DNA from: Promethearchaeota archaeon
GTDB taxonomy: Archaea; Asgardarchaeota; Lokiarchaeia; Sigyniarchaeales; SOKP01
DNA length: 13,800 nucleotides
NCBI GenBank assembly: GCA_030605895.1
Contig: JAUWHL010000091.1
Location: 1-13,800 of the forward strand
Direction: 5' to 3'
Positions 1 to 8,267 of this stretch are shown piece by piece. The stretch's first letter is position 1; every line of letters starts with the position of its first letter. The notes under the pieces are model-generated. The model searched no databases. It had not been told where the DNA came from and saw only the letters and a program-made list of their open reading frames with translations. The position numbers and the translations under genes were made by a program.

Positions 1-23
1 ACATAAATAAAATCAATCATAAA

Positions 24-31
24 TTTAAATA
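24..31 (+). promoter_or_regulatory. Possible archaeal TATA box for the ABC transporter operon
   Basis: TTTAAATA fits the archaeal TATA consensus. An archaeal start site about 25 bases downstream would fall near position 53, giving a short leader of about 18 bases that contains GGTGA (60-64) ahead of the TTG start at 71. The surrounding sequence is nearly all A/T, so a chance match is quite possible. Confidence 0.3.
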
Positions 32-70
32 TAATTTAAACATAAATTGAAAAAAGCACGGTGAAATTAA

Positions 71-613
71 TTGGCATTTAGAATGTGGCGTAAGGCTATT
101 CTTTTATCTTTACGTGAAAAAAAATTATTTATTGTTTTTACATTGATTTATACAACTTTAATATTTTTGACATCATTTTTCATAGACGTGGGACTTGAGG
201 GAGGGTTCGGAGAAAATGCATGGAATTTTGTAATTATCTTTTTTTTAACATCTCTCTTTCTTTCTTTACTTTACGCATGGATATTAGTCTCAAGAAAAAG
301 ACGTGTATGGGCAACGTTTAAATGTATAGGGTATACGAATAAAAACATTTTAGTATTAGTTTCAGGTATGATCTTTTTTACAACTTTAGTAGGATTTATT
401 ATTGTAATCGAGGTATTATTTCATTATGCTGCTATTATTGCTTATATAAATCAAACAGGCTTAAATTTTACTACCTTAATATTGGTTGATTTAGTTCCTG
501 TAGTTGTTACGAGCTTTATTTTTATCGGTGTCCAAATACTTGCGTTTATTTTAGCTTATAGGAAAGTACTTAAAGTACGGCCAATAATAGCACTAAAAAA
601 AGTAGGAGAATAA
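71..613 (+). CDS. Minimal FtsX-family ABC transporter permease
   Basis: Membrane subunit of an FtsX/MacB/LolE-type ABC system, acting in the cytoplasmic membrane with the ATPase encoded next. Four hydrophobic segments are visible at about residues 18-38, 51-73, 93-117 and 136-162. Between segments 2 and 3 lies a basic cytoplasmic stretch (SRKRRVWATFKCIGYT, 74-89), resembling the FtsX loop that contacts the ATPase. The C-terminus (RPIIALKKVGE) matches the usual family ending P-x-x-A-L. Family members normally carry a large extracellular domain between helices 1 and 2 and run to 300-400 residues. Here that loop is only about 12 residues and the protein 180. The TTG start at 71 directly follows an in-frame TAA and has GGTGA at a good distance. 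The ATG at 83 is an alternative that removes four residues. The substrate is unknown. Confidence 0.8.
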   Translation: MAFRMWRKAILLSLREKKLFIVFTLIYTTLIFLTSFFIDVGLEGGFGENAWNFVIIFFLTSLFLSLLYAWILVSRKRRVWATFKCIGYTNKNILVLVSGMIFFTTLVGFIIVIEVLFHYAAIIAYINQTGLNFTTLILVDLVPVVVTSFIFIGVQILAFILAYRKVLKVRPIIALKKVGE

Positions 614-619
614 GGAGGT
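614..619 (+). promoter_or_regulatory. Strong Shine-Dalgarno for the ABC ATPase gene
   Basis: GGAGGT follows the permease stop codon directly and lies nine bases before the ATG at 629. It fixes the start and indicates that the two genes are translated from one mRNA. Most other genes here lack such a site. Confidence 0.8.
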
Positions 620-628
620 AAGAGAAAA

Positions 629-1318
629 ATGTCATCCGATAAAGATATAATGATTGAAGCTGTAGATGTTAATAAAGAATATAGAAGAGCAGGTGCTATA
701 ATAAGAGCTTTAGCAGATGTGAATTTAAAAATCAAATCCGGAGATTTTGTCATTATTCAGGGTCCAACAGGTTGTGGAAAATCTACACTTCTCAATGTTC
801 TTTCAGGATTAGATCTTCCAGATTCAGGGAGAATCATATTTGATGGAGAAAATATCGCCAGAGCAACAGAAGATAGATTAAGTAGACTCAGAAGACAGAA
901 AATTGGTTTTGTATTTCAAGATTTTAATCTCGTTAATACTTTAACAGCTATAGAAAATGTAGAGTCTGTTTTATGGCCAACAGTTTTACGCCAGAAAGAA
1001 ATTGAAAATCGAGCAATTTCGGCATTAAGAGACGTTGATTTACTTGATCGTAAAGATCATTTCCCGGTTCAAATGTCGGGGGGAGAAAAACAGAGATGTG
1101 CTATTGCTCGAGCAATAATCCATAGACCAAGAGTTATTTTAGCTGATGAGCCTTCAGGTAATTTAGACCCTCAATCTGAGAAAGACATCATGGATTTATT
1201 AAAAAAGATAAATCAAGAAATGGAAACCACTATTTTAGTAGTGACGCATAGAGATTTATCTGCCTATGGAGATAAAACGATCCGTATGGATAGAGGTAAA
1301 ATAGTTAGCATTAAATAA
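629..1318 (+). CDS. ABC transporter ATP-binding protein, LolD/MacB type
   Basis: Cytoplasmic ATPase that powers the FtsX-type permease encoded 15 bases upstream. All nucleotide-binding elements are intact: Walker A GPTGCGKST (45-53), Q-loop glutamine in VFQDFN (Q97), signature MSGGEKQR (149-156), Walker B VILADEP with D173 and E174, D-loop SGNLD (176-180) and the switch histidine H207 in VVTHRD. The length of 229 residues is normal for the LolD/MacB/FtsE subfamily (about 220-235). The phrase LADEPSGNLD is typical of this subfamily and matches the permease type. FtsX-type systems generally act as mechanotransmitters or extract lipids or lipoproteins rather than import solutes, but the role here cannot be read from sequence. 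Start fixed by the GGAGGT at 614. Confidence 0.95.
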   Translation: MSSDKDIMIEAVDVNKEYRRAGAIIRALADVNLKIKSGDFVIIQGPTGCGKSTLLNVLSGLDLPDSGRIIFDGENIARATEDRLSRLRRQKIGFVFQDFNLVNTLTAIENVESVLWPTVLRQKEIENRAISALRDVDLLDRKDHFPVQMSGGEKQRCAIARAIIHRPRVILADEPSGNLDPQSEKDIMDLLKKINQEMETTILVVTHRDLSAYGDKTIRMDRGKIVSIK

Positions 1319-1328
1319 ATAAACTTTA

Positions 1329-1346
1329 TTTTTTATCCCTTTTTTT
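1329..1346 (+). terminator. T-tract terminator after the ABC operon
   Basis: Two T runs (six and seven bases) separated by ATCCC begin about ten bases after the ATPase stop. Archaeal RNA polymerase terminates on such tracts without a hairpin. No stem-loop precedes them. Confidence 0.45.
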
Positions 1347-1447
1347 AAACTATTTAAACTTATTAAATCAAAATTTAATTTCTAACCATATATAGTTTTA
1401 ATATTAGTATTATTAGCATAGTTGGAGATTGACGTTTAAAACAAAAG

Positions 1448-1455
1448 TATAAATA
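1448..1455 (+). promoter_or_regulatory. TATA box for the zinc-ribbon membrane protein gene
   Basis: TATAAATA is preceded by purine-rich AAAAG, consistent with a BRE. It predicts a start near 1475-1480 and a leader of about 45 bases before the ATG at 1523. A 7-bp inverted repeat, TAGCATA (1414-1420) and TATGCTA (1454-1460), flanks and partly overlaps it and could be an operator or chance. Confidence 0.4.
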
Positions 1456-1522
1456 TGCTATAGTTGTTGAATAGTAATATAGAAATTAAAATCATTTAAT
1501 CACTTATGGTAAGAGGATAAAT

Positions 1523-2287
1523 ATGGGATGGGGTCGCGTTATTAAATCAGGATGCGCTGGTATGTGTTGTCTTATTCCGATGGCCTATATTTCATTTAGG
1601 TATCTTAACCTCACTGAGGGTGTCACAGGAGGATTGATTGCAAACATCGATGATGCTATAGCTACATTAACTAGTTCTCTTGGTATAGGTGGACTTTTCA
1701 TCCAATTAATCGCAGGTGCAGCAATTGGGGCTGTACTCATATTCTTATTTCCCATACATTGGTGCTTATTTTATCGTCCCGATGATGTAATGTTAATTGT
1801 AGCAGTTACTATTCCTTGGATTCTATGTTGTGCTATAACTAGCGGTCTTTTTGCTCACTCTCCTCGTGGAGGTGTACACACTAGTCTTTCAATAGGAATT
1901 GGATATGCGATTATACTTTCGCTAGTTTACATTATATTAGCAGTTGTTATACCATTGGGATTAGGATCGGCAATTTTAGACGGATTATTATTAGGATTAA
2001 CAGATTTACCGTATCTTGTAGCTGTTCTTACAGCAATTTTAGAAGGGACATTAGTTGGTGCCGTTTTTGGCGCATTTGTGGGAAGTTTGAAATACAAGTC
2101 AAAGGGAGGTAAAAAAAAGAAAGTGAAAGTGAAGGCTAAAGATGAAGCTATAGAACCTGGTGAAATTTTCCCTAGAGAAACTATAGAAGATGAAACAAGT
2201 ACTCCTACATCTGACTTCTGTAAAAATTGTGGAGCTAAATTAACTGTTGAAGACTTATTTTGTACAAATTGTGGAGCAAAAAAATAG
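1523..2287 (+). CDS. Four-helix membrane protein with C-terminal zinc ribbon
   Basis: Integral membrane protein of unknown function. Hydrophobic segments fall at about residues 57-78, 88-110, 121-147 and 165-188, with a shorter one possible at 9-25. A very basic stretch follows the last helix (GGKKKKVKVKAK, about 195-206), so this side probably faces the cytoplasm. After an acidic linker the protein ends in a compact zinc ribbon with ligands C233, C236, C247 and C250 (CKNCGAKL then CTNCGAKK), the common form seen at the ends of many archaeal membrane proteins. Such ribbons often mediate protein or nucleic-acid contacts, but no partner can be named. GAGG at 1513-1516, six bases before the ATG, supports the start. 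It has its own TATA box and a terminator-like element behind it, so it is probably transcribed alone. Confidence 0.75.
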   Translation: MGWGRVIKSGCAGMCCLIPMAYISFRYLNLTEGVTGGLIANIDDAIATLTSSLGIGGLFIQLIAGAAIGAVLIFLFPIHWCLFYRPDDVMLIVAVTIPWILCCAITSGLFAHSPRGGVHTSLSIGIGYAIILSLVYIILAVVIPLGLGSAILDGLLLGLTDLPYLVAVLTAILEGTLVGAVFGAFVGSLKYKSKGGKKKKVKVKAKDEAIEPGEIFPRETIEDETSTPTSDFCKNCGAKLTVEDLFCTNCGAKK

Positions 2288-2293
2288 ATATCG

Positions 2294-2338
2294 AATATTT
2301 TAAAAATTAAAATATTATAAATTCTAATTTTTTTTTTT
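2294..2338 (+). terminator. Weak A/T stem followed by an 11-T run
   Basis: AATATTTT (2294-2301) and AAAATATT (2309-2316) can form an 8-bp all-A/T stem with a 7-base loop, followed by eleven T residues at 2328-2338. The T run alone would suit archaeal termination. The stem is too weak to be certain. Confidence 0.5.
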
Positions 2339-2432
2339 GAATCTGCTTATAATTTTGATAGAAAATATATTAATTATTATATCATAGTATTTTATATTAA
2401 TATTAAAAATTCAATGTAAAATAAGATAAATT

Positions 2433-3437
2433 ATGTCTAAAGAGATAAAAGGAATTATCGTTAGCCGCCTAATCGTTTTGGTTTCATTAATTTTTGTTCC
2501 TATTGCGATTTTTTTAATATATAACTTAGCTGGTTTTAATTTATGGTATTCAGATGATCCAGTCCTTACTTTAGTGATAATTAAAATTGTATGTCCTTTT
2601 ATTTTTAGCGTTTCATGGTTATTTTTCTTGATTCTTTTTATTAATCGTTTTGCTAATACTCTTGATGATTTTGATAAGACAATTAGTGTAGTTCCCTCAA
2701 GATTAAAATTCTTTTATGGCATAAATGCAATTTATATTTTGTTAATATTTATCTTTCCTGTAATTACACCGGTAATTTCTATTCTAAGCTTTACTTCCAT
2801 GGCATGGAGATTAACAACTTTTAGAAAAGAAAGATGGGAAGAAGATACAAAAATCTCAAAAATTACATGGATTATGATGGCTCTTGCTTCAATAATTCCC
2901 ATTTTCTGTGCTGCTAGCGTCTTACCTGGATTTTTTGCTTTAACAGATTTCTTATGGAATGATCTATGGCTTCCAATGCTTGATTATTTATTTATTATCT
3001 CATATTCGTTATTCACAGCATTAGCTATTGGTTCTTTCATATTATTAATTTATAATTCTGGTATTAGTGAATATGAACAATTATGGGTCGATTCTTCAAA
3101 AAAGGAGATCGTGTGGAATATAAAAATTCTTGAAGTATTCCTTTTTGGATTTTTTTTATTTTTAGATATTAATCAGTATGATGTGATTGATTTATTCTAT
3201 ATGGTTGGATTTGTTCTCATAATTATTACTTCAATTGTGAATTTTTTCCAAGGAAAATCGAAAGTAACAAGTTTCAAAAGTCATTTATTTGGATATCTTA
3301 TTGCTGCTGTTTTTATTGGGTCAAATGTACTTTTTTCTACATCTGTAATATCTGGATTCTTAAGAGTCTGGAGCCTGTTTCTTTCAGCAATTTTATATAT
3401 CTTTGTGTTTTTTTATACTTTCTATAAAGCTGAATAA
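2433..3437 (+). CDS. Multi-pass membrane protein of unknown family
   Basis: No family recognised. The 334 residues are mostly hydrophobic, with about nine candidate membrane helices near 9-30, 44-70, 94-120, 143-165, 184-207, 230-246, 252-271, 283-304 and 308-330. The main soluble parts are a charged loop at 128-142 (TTFRKERWEEDTKISK region) and an acidic one at 209-226. No cysteine pairs, nucleotide-binding motif or conserved charged pair inside a helix suggests a catalytic or transport mechanism. The ATG at 2433 has no clear Shine-Dalgarno, as for most genes here. It lies 145 bases behind the zinc-ribbon gene, with the T-run element between, so co-transcription is doubtful. It could be a sensor or channel-like protein. 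This is undetermined. Confidence 0.65.
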   Translation: MSKEIKGIIVSRLIVLVSLIFVPIAIFLIYNLAGFNLWYSDDPVLTLVIIKIVCPFIFSVSWLFFLILFINRFANTLDDFDKTISVVPSRLKFFYGINAIYILLIFIFPVITPVISILSFTSMAWRLTTFRKERWEEDTKISKITWIMMALASIIPIFCAASVLPGFFALTDFLWNDLWLPMLDYLFIISYSLFTALAIGSFILLIYNSGISEYEQLWVDSSKKEIVWNIKILEVFLFGFFLFLDINQYDVIDLFYMVGFVLIIITSIVNFFQGKSKVTSFKSHLFGYLIAAVFIGSNVLFSTSVISGFLRVWSLFLSAILYIFVFFYTFYKAE

Positions 3438-3740
3438 ATTTAAACTTAAAATTATATCTACTCAAAAAGAAACGATTTCAATAGCGTTTTACAACCCAAT
3501 TTTTAAATTAGTAATAGAATTTATTTCATTTTGCTGAAGTTAAAAATCTTTGTAAAATAATAATAGTAGGTAAAAAGAATAAATTAGAATTACATTCTCT
3601 ATAAATTTAATTTCATTTAACTATAATAATTGTGGAATATTTTTAAGCTTCTATTATATTAGAACAAAAATCATTAAAAAGTCATATTTTGATTATAACA
3701 TTAATACTTACTAAAATTAAATAAAAAAATTGAGAATAAT
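3438..3740 (+). other. AT-rich intergenic region, no gene seen
   Basis: These 303 bases hold no open frame of useful length on either strand, no tRNA-like fold and no strong inverted repeat. TATAAATT at 3600-3607 could be a TATA element but lies about 130 bases before the next start, so the promoter of the surface protein gene is not resolved. Confidence 0.5.
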
Positions 3741-5804
3741 ATGAAAAATTTAAATACAAAATCCTTAATGGTCATTACAATTGTCATTGCTTCAGTATTT
3801 ACTATGCCTATGGCCGTAATGGGACAAGAAAAGGAGTTTAATGATACATTCAATTTAGATCAAGTGGACGTTGGCATTTTCGATGGTTTTCGGGGAGGCT
3901 TTGGAGCAATTTTTAGTAATAACTTAGGATATGCAGGTCAAATCCTAGGCCGTGTTTTTGAAACATTATTAATGCAAGGACTAAATCTTGAAAAACATGA
4001 AGTAATGGATAATGTTTATGTTTTAAGTTCAAATACTACTAGAACAATCTCAGGTGTTAAATCATTTGATTCTAGGAATAGGAAAGAATATTATTTTCTT
4101 CCGAATGATTATGAAGTTCCAGGTGATAAAGGATTTGCATATTGTGAAGTTACTAAAGCTGGTAGTTATTCTTATGAATTAGAAGTAGGTGCGGCAGTAA
4201 CTCTTATTATTTGGGATAATGATAAATCATTTGTTAATGCTATAAATAGATTACTCGGATTTTTCAGAAAAATAATAGCACTCCAACGTGGGGGAAGACA
4301 AATATCGCAAGATGTTATTAAGGAGGGAATCTCTGTAATGACATGGTTTTTAATTCATATTAATGACATATTTACTGGAGACGAATTATTTGTATTAAAT
4401 CCTATTACCTGGCAAAAATTAAACATTACTCCAATAGGATATTCCATTACTAAGGAGTGGAAATTTTCAGGTATTGATGATTATAGAATTAGTCCAGATG
4501 ATAGTGAAGTGCCTGCTGACTTAAAAGCAGATTGGATGGATAATGCCAGAGATAGGAGAGATAATTATATGGAATGGTTATTAACACCTACAGTACCGGG
4601 AGATTTAGCTGAAACAATTTGGACTCAATTCTCTTTTGATTTAATTCAATTATGGATTAAAAATTTCGAACTTCATATTGATGTTAATGAAATTATTAAC
4701 GCTGTGACGGGAGGTGGAGGTACAGTAGAAGAAGCTATTGCTGGTGCTTTTGATGGTTGTGATATTGAATTTTACCTCTTCACTCACCATCTAGCAGGAG
4801 CCTTCTTGTATGATGATGCAAATTCTGATGGGAAAATCTCGTCTCATTATGTAAATTTAACTGATAATTTAGGTAACCCAATATTGCATAATAAAACAGG
4901 AGAACCTATTCAGATCCCTGACCGTTCGGAACTCAGTCATAGACTTATTTTGGGTACTGTTGGAGAATTTATGTTTAATAAACCTGATCCTAATGTAGGA
5001 GAAAATAGTATTTCATGGGGTTTAACCTTAAGTAATGTAAATATATCCGCAGTTCCTATGTTTGTAGATTTAGACTCATATTTAAAAACACCAGAGGATA
5101 ATCTTGACTATATTTACTTTGGATTCACATTTATACCAATGAAAGATGAAGAAACTGGAGCAGCGAAAGGGATTGTTAAATTAGATCAAAATTTTGCCCC
5201 TTGGAATGGAGGTACTGGTCCTAATTCTGATATAACGGGATTAGATTTAGCTATTATTTACGTATCAACTGTATTGCATTTCCACTTAAATGTAGCTGTA
5301 AATGAAGTACCAGATGATCCAGAAGTAATTTTAGATCCGGATGAAGATTATATTGAATCATCTCATGAGGTAAAGGTAGGAAATTATATTGGTGGAAGAG
5401 CAGCTGATAAGTTAGATTTCGTAGATATTGCTGGACCGTATTATGAACTGGGTAATGTTAGGCCAACCGCGATTAAATATAATGCAAGTACAGGCATTTT
5501 ACCACTTATGCTATGGAAATGGGAAATGGAGAGACATGATACATTCGAATTAGGAGATGGTACTGAATCTCAAACTTTTGCGTCAGATATTAGAGTTAGA
5601 ACAGAATTCAATGTAATGGTATATGCTGTTTGTTATCCGGAGTTTAATGGTGGTGGCGAAGGAGTTTGGCACGATCCAACCTTCAGTGTCTATATGGTGT
5701 TCGGAGATGAGGGATTCTGGGCTTTGATTCTCTTAATTGCCGGAGTAGGCTTAGTAGGTGTCGCTACTATTTTGATCAAAAGAAGAAAGGATAGAAGATT
5801 CTAA
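3741..5804 (+). CDS. Large secreted surface protein with C-terminal membrane anchor
   Basis: Predicted cell-surface protein of unrecognised family. An N-terminal signal peptide is clear: a lysine-containing start, a hydrophobic core at about 9-27, then polar sequence from residue 29. A single C-terminal helix (about 659-679) is followed by the basic tail KRRKDRRF, which would keep the end in the cytoplasm and the bulk of about 630 residues outside. At least seven N-x-S/T sequons (N35, N98, N228, N372, N384, N434, N581) fit archaeal N-glycosylation. One stretch, DANSDGKIS (359-367), resembles an EF-hand or dockerin-type calcium loop with D359, N361 and D363, but it lacks an acidic residue at the twelfth position (Y370). 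Many D/E residues at 520-540 add to an acidic surface. No enzyme motif or S-layer domain was recognised. The ATG has no evident Shine-Dalgarno. Confidence 0.75.
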   Translation: MKNLNTKSLMVITIVIASVFTMPMAVMGQEKEFNDTFNLDQVDVGIFDGFRGGFGAIFSNNLGYAGQILGRVFETLLMQGLNLEKHEVMDNVYVLSSNTTRTISGVKSFDSRNRKEYYFLPNDYEVPGDKGFAYCEVTKAGSYSYELEVGAAVTLIIWDNDKSFVNAINRLLGFFRKIIALQRGGRQISQDVIKEGISVMTWFLIHINDIFTGDELFVLNPITWQKLNITPIGYSITKEWKFSGIDDYRISPDDSEVPADLKADWMDNARDRRDNYMEWLLTPTVPGDLAETIWTQFSFDLIQLWIKNFELHIDVNEIINAVTGGGGTVEEAIAGAFDGCDIEFYLFTHHLAGAFLYDDANSDGKISSHYVNLTDNLGNPILHNKTGEPIQIPDRSELSHRLILGTVGEFMFNKPDPNVGENSISWGLTLSNVNISAVPMFVDLDSYLKTPEDNLDYIYFGFTFIPMKDEETGAAKGIVKLDQNFAPWNGGTGPNSDITGLDLAIIYVSTVLHFHLNVAVNEVPDDPEVILDPDEDYIESSHEVKVGNYIGGRAADKLDFVDIAGPYYELGNVRPTAIKYNASTGILPLMLWKWEMERHDTFELGDGTESQTFASDIRVRTEFNVMVYAVCYPEFNGGGEGVWHDPTFSVYMVFGDEGFWALILLIAGVGLVGVATILIKRRKDRRF

Positions 5805-5810
5805 TTTCAA

Positions 5811-5836
5811 TTTTTTTTTACTTTTTTTAATTTTTT
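5811..5836 (+). terminator. Triple T-tract terminator
   Basis: Runs of nine, seven and six T residues follow the surface-protein stop by seven bases, separated by AC and AA. This is the strongest hairpin-free archaeal terminator in the window. Confidence 0.6.
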
Positions 5837-5910
5837 ATTCAAATTTATTGATTTCTTGTATCAAAATTTACAGATTTTAGTTAAAGATAAGATTTTTCAA
5901 TTACTAATTC

Positions 5911-5918
5911 TTATAAAG
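5911..5918 (+). promoter_or_regulatory. Possible TATA box for the acyl-CoA synthetase gene
   Basis: TTATAAAG lies 68 bases before the ATG at 5986 and downstream of the triple T tract, so the next gene probably has its own promoter. The predicted leader is about 45-50 bases. Assigned from consensus and position only. Confidence 0.3.
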
Positions 5919-5985
5919 TTTTAAATTCTAATTAATCAAAGTGACATAAATAAACAAAATTATTATTAAATTTTGTGAAGAATAT

Positions 5986-7776
5986 ATGACTTTAAAAATG
6001 CAAAAACCCTTTAATGTTGATGAAACTAAACGGTGGTTTAAGAAATGGTGGCCAGAGAACGTTCCTCATAATACAACTTTCGAAGAAAAAACGTTAAATG
6101 AATTATTAGATGAACAAGTTGAGAAATATTCTAAAGAAAATTTCATATGGTTTTTAGATGGGTGGATTACATATAAGCAATTTCAAGATTATGTGAAGTC
6201 CTTTGCCACAGCGCTAGCTAATTTAGGTATTAAAAAGGGCGATGTAATAACATTATACCTTCCTAATTGTCCCCAATATATTGTTGCATATTATGCTATT
6301 ACTAGAATTGGAGCAGTTGCTAGTGGAATTAACCCTACTTATCAACCAGTGGAAGTTCTCCACCAATTTGATATCATTAAGCCAAAAATGCTTATTGTAT
6401 TAGATGCATTATATGAATCATCAATTAAGCCAATTATAAAAGAGTCAACGGTAGAGATTGTTGTTTATACTAATCTGGTAGATTTATCAGAAATTAAAGG
6501 GTTAAAAAAAGCCATTGGTAAATTTGTAAAAAAAATACCCACAGGAAAAGTCGATTTTCAAGATGCACTTAAATTTAATGAACTTCTAAAAACAGAAGCG
6601 AATGTTCCAAAAGTTAATATTGATGTAAAGAAACATCCTGCTACATATATTATGACTGGTGGGACTACAGGGTTACCAAAAGCCGCTATTTTAACTCATT
6701 TTAATGTCGTTTCCAATGCGAAACAATGTAAATTATGGTTAGGTGGGGAGAGGCCTGGAATTGGAAACATAGGAATTTTGCCATTATTTCATAGTTTCGC
6801 CCATACAGCAGTAATGAATACTTCTTTAACTGTGGGCGGTTGGATAATGCTTTTTCCAACACCCCCTTCTCAAGCAGAATTATGTGAACAAATTGAGAGA
6901 TTGCCTTGTAAAGAAGGTTTAATTTATACTGGTACTGAAATTTTATTTAAAAGATTAGCAGCACTTAAAAATATTAAAAGAAGATTTCCAGGAGTTATGG
7001 GTAAATTGACTTTATGTATTTCGAGTGCAGGTCCTTTGCATGAATCTGTTCGAGATACTTTTGTTAAGAATACGGGAGGCAGAATTGTTGAAGGTTATGG
7101 TTTATCAGAAGCAAGTCCTGCTGTAAGTGCGGGTAATTTGTTCGGTGAGAGTCCTATAGGGACCATTGGAATGCCCTTCACAGGAACAGAATGGGGCATT
7201 TGGCCTATTGAGGAGTTCAATAAAGGACCGATATGTATGGGAAATCTTAAAGATAAAAATTTTGGAATTGAGCACACAGGTGAAATATGTGTCACTGGGC
7301 CTCAAATAATGCTAGGATATCTTGATAAGCCAGATGAAACAGAACAAACAATTTTTGAATATGAGAATAAATTATGGCTTTTAACTGGAGATATTGGTTT
7401 CATGAGTAAGGATGGAACCATAGAAATTAGAGATAGGAAAAAACAACTTATAAAATGTAAAGGTTATTCGGTTTATCCTAAGGAAGTTGAAGAATTATTA
7501 ATGCGACATCCAGATATTGGAGAAGTTGCTGTTGCTGGTCTTCCTGATGAAGAATGCGGAGAGATAATAAAAGCGTGGGTTTCTATTGAGGAAGATTGCG
7601 ATTGTTCACCTCAAAAGATAAAAGAATGGGCACAGAATAACATGGCACATTATAAAGTACCCCACAGCGTTGTAGTTATTGGTGAACTTCCAAAAAATTT
7701 AATAGGGAAGGTCCAACGGAGATTACTACAAGAAGCCGATCCGATATGGAAAAAAAAATATGGAAAAAATAAATAA
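5986..7776 (+). CDS. AMP-forming long-chain acyl-CoA synthetase (FadD-like)
   Basis: Member of the ANL superfamily that activates a carboxylic acid with ATP to an acyl-adenylate and then a CoA thioester. Motifs in order: phosphate-binding loop TGGTTGLPK (224-232), the same TGGTTG form as E. coli FadD; YGLSE (371-375) in the A5 position; TGD (468-470) that binds the AMP ribose; hinge motif beginning IRDRKKQLIK (481-490); and the catalytic lysine K575 in LIGKVQRR. The length of 596 is slightly above typical FadD (about 560). The extra sequence includes an N-terminal extension rich in W and K (residues 1-30) and a loop around 405-428. A medium or long fatty acid is the likeliest substrate, but aryl or branched acids cannot be excluded. 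No beta-oxidation genes lie nearby. ATG 5986 has a weak GTGAAG before it, and ATG 5998 is an alternative. Probably cytosolic. Confidence 0.9.
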   Translation: MTLKMQKPFNVDETKRWFKKWWPENVPHNTTFEEKTLNELLDEQVEKYSKENFIWFLDGWITYKQFQDYVKSFATALANLGIKKGDVITLYLPNCPQYIVAYYAITRIGAVASGINPTYQPVEVLHQFDIIKPKMLIVLDALYESSIKPIIKESTVEIVVYTNLVDLSEIKGLKKAIGKFVKKIPTGKVDFQDALKFNELLKTEANVPKVNIDVKKHPATYIMTGGTTGLPKAAILTHFNVVSNAKQCKLWLGGERPGIGNIGILPLFHSFAHTAVMNTSLTVGGWIMLFPTPPSQAELCEQIERLPCKEGLIYTGTEILFKRLAALKNIKRRFPGVMGKLTLCISSAGPLHESVRDTFVKNTGGRIVEGYGLSEASPAVSAGNLFGESPIGTIGMPFTGTEWGIWPIEEFNKGPICMGNLKDKNFGIEHTGEICVTGPQIMLGYLDKPDETEQTIFEYENKLWLLTGDIGFMSKDGTIEIRDRKKQLIKCKGYSVYPKEVEELLMRHPDIGEVAVAGLPDEECGEIIKAWVSIEEDCDCSPQKIKEWAQNNMAHYKVPHSVVVIGELPKNLIGKVQRRLLQEADPIWKKKYGKNK

Positions 7777-8054
7777 ATACATTATAAAACTTTTGAGATT
7801 TTAATCAGATTCTCAGAATAATTATTTCCTATTTTGTTAATCCATATTTTAGTAAATTTACTTGATAAGAACTATTTTAGGAGAAGAGAAATTTAATTAT
7901 TCAATATATTTCAATATATCATAATTTTGGATAGAAACATAAATAAAGCTAGATATTCTAATATGGTTGAATAATAATTTTATTAAGATAATCAGGATAT
8001 TTTATTAATATAATACTAGATAAAAATTAATATAAATAAAAGAGTATTTCACCA
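7777..8054 (+). other. AT-rich intergenic region
   Basis: This stretch has no open frame of note on either strand. It contains the small tandem repeat at 7900-7919 and a TATAAATA at 8031-8038, which could serve the regulator gene. No convincing terminator follows the synthetase gene. TGAGA near 7795 and TCTCA near 7812 could pair, but the stem is only five bases long. Confidence 0.4.
7900..7919 (+). repeat. Two tandem copies of a 10-bp unit
   Basis: TTCAATATAT occurs twice back to back upstream of the regulator gene. It could be a binding site repeated at helical-turn spacing, but in sequence this AT-rich a chance duplication is quite possible. Confidence 0.35.
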
Positions 8055-8267
8055 TTGTCTGAAAAATCAGAAAGAGAAAAGCTATTAATTCCAGGTGCGA
8101 AATTAGAAAAATCAGAAATTACAGACTCCAAACTTAGATTAATCGATAAAGCTGTTCAAGATTTTTCGCCAGAAATATCATATTTATAACAAATTAGGGA
8201 AGATGAATCAGAAGAACAACAGATAAAAACAGGACGACTTCATGAGAATCGTATTTTAGGTATTATT
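8055..8267 (+). pseudogene. Detached 5' part of the regulator gene, cut by in-frame TAA
   Basis: The reading frame of the downstream regulator stays open upstream of its first usable start, apart from a single TAA at 8187-8189. From the TTG at 8055 it encodes 44 residues starting MSEKSEREKLLIPGAKLEKS and ending FSPEISYL. After the stop come 26 more codons, including QQIKTGRLHENRILGII, running without interruption into the annotated frame. Their charged, helical composition looks like protein rather than intergenic DNA. Joined, the gene would be about 312 codons. A single base change from GAA, CAA, AAA or TTA would create the stop. A weak GAG lies about ten bases before the TTG. The gene may be recently inactivated, or the base may be a sequencing error. 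Against a start at 8055, the TATAAATA at 8031 would place transcription start at or after it. Confidence 0.6.

Noticed and set aside
556..753. 65-codon minus-strand open frame
   Set aside because: It lies antisense across the end of the permease gene and the start of the ATPase gene, both of which have strong family matches. Its translation looks like no known protein.
1414..1460. 7-bp inverted repeat TAGCATA/TATGCTA around a TATA box
   Set aside because: The arms are short and 33 bases apart in AT-rich DNA, so chance is likely. Noted only under the promoter.
6655..6681. TGGTTG instead of TSGTTG in the synthetase phosphate loop
   Set aside because: E. coli FadD and many long-chain acyl-CoA synthetases carry the same TGGTTG form, so it is not unusual.
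7095..7305. Two overlapping minus-strand open frames
   Set aside because: Both are antisense to the acyl-CoA synthetase around its YGLSE motif. They overlap each other in different frames and have no ribosome site.
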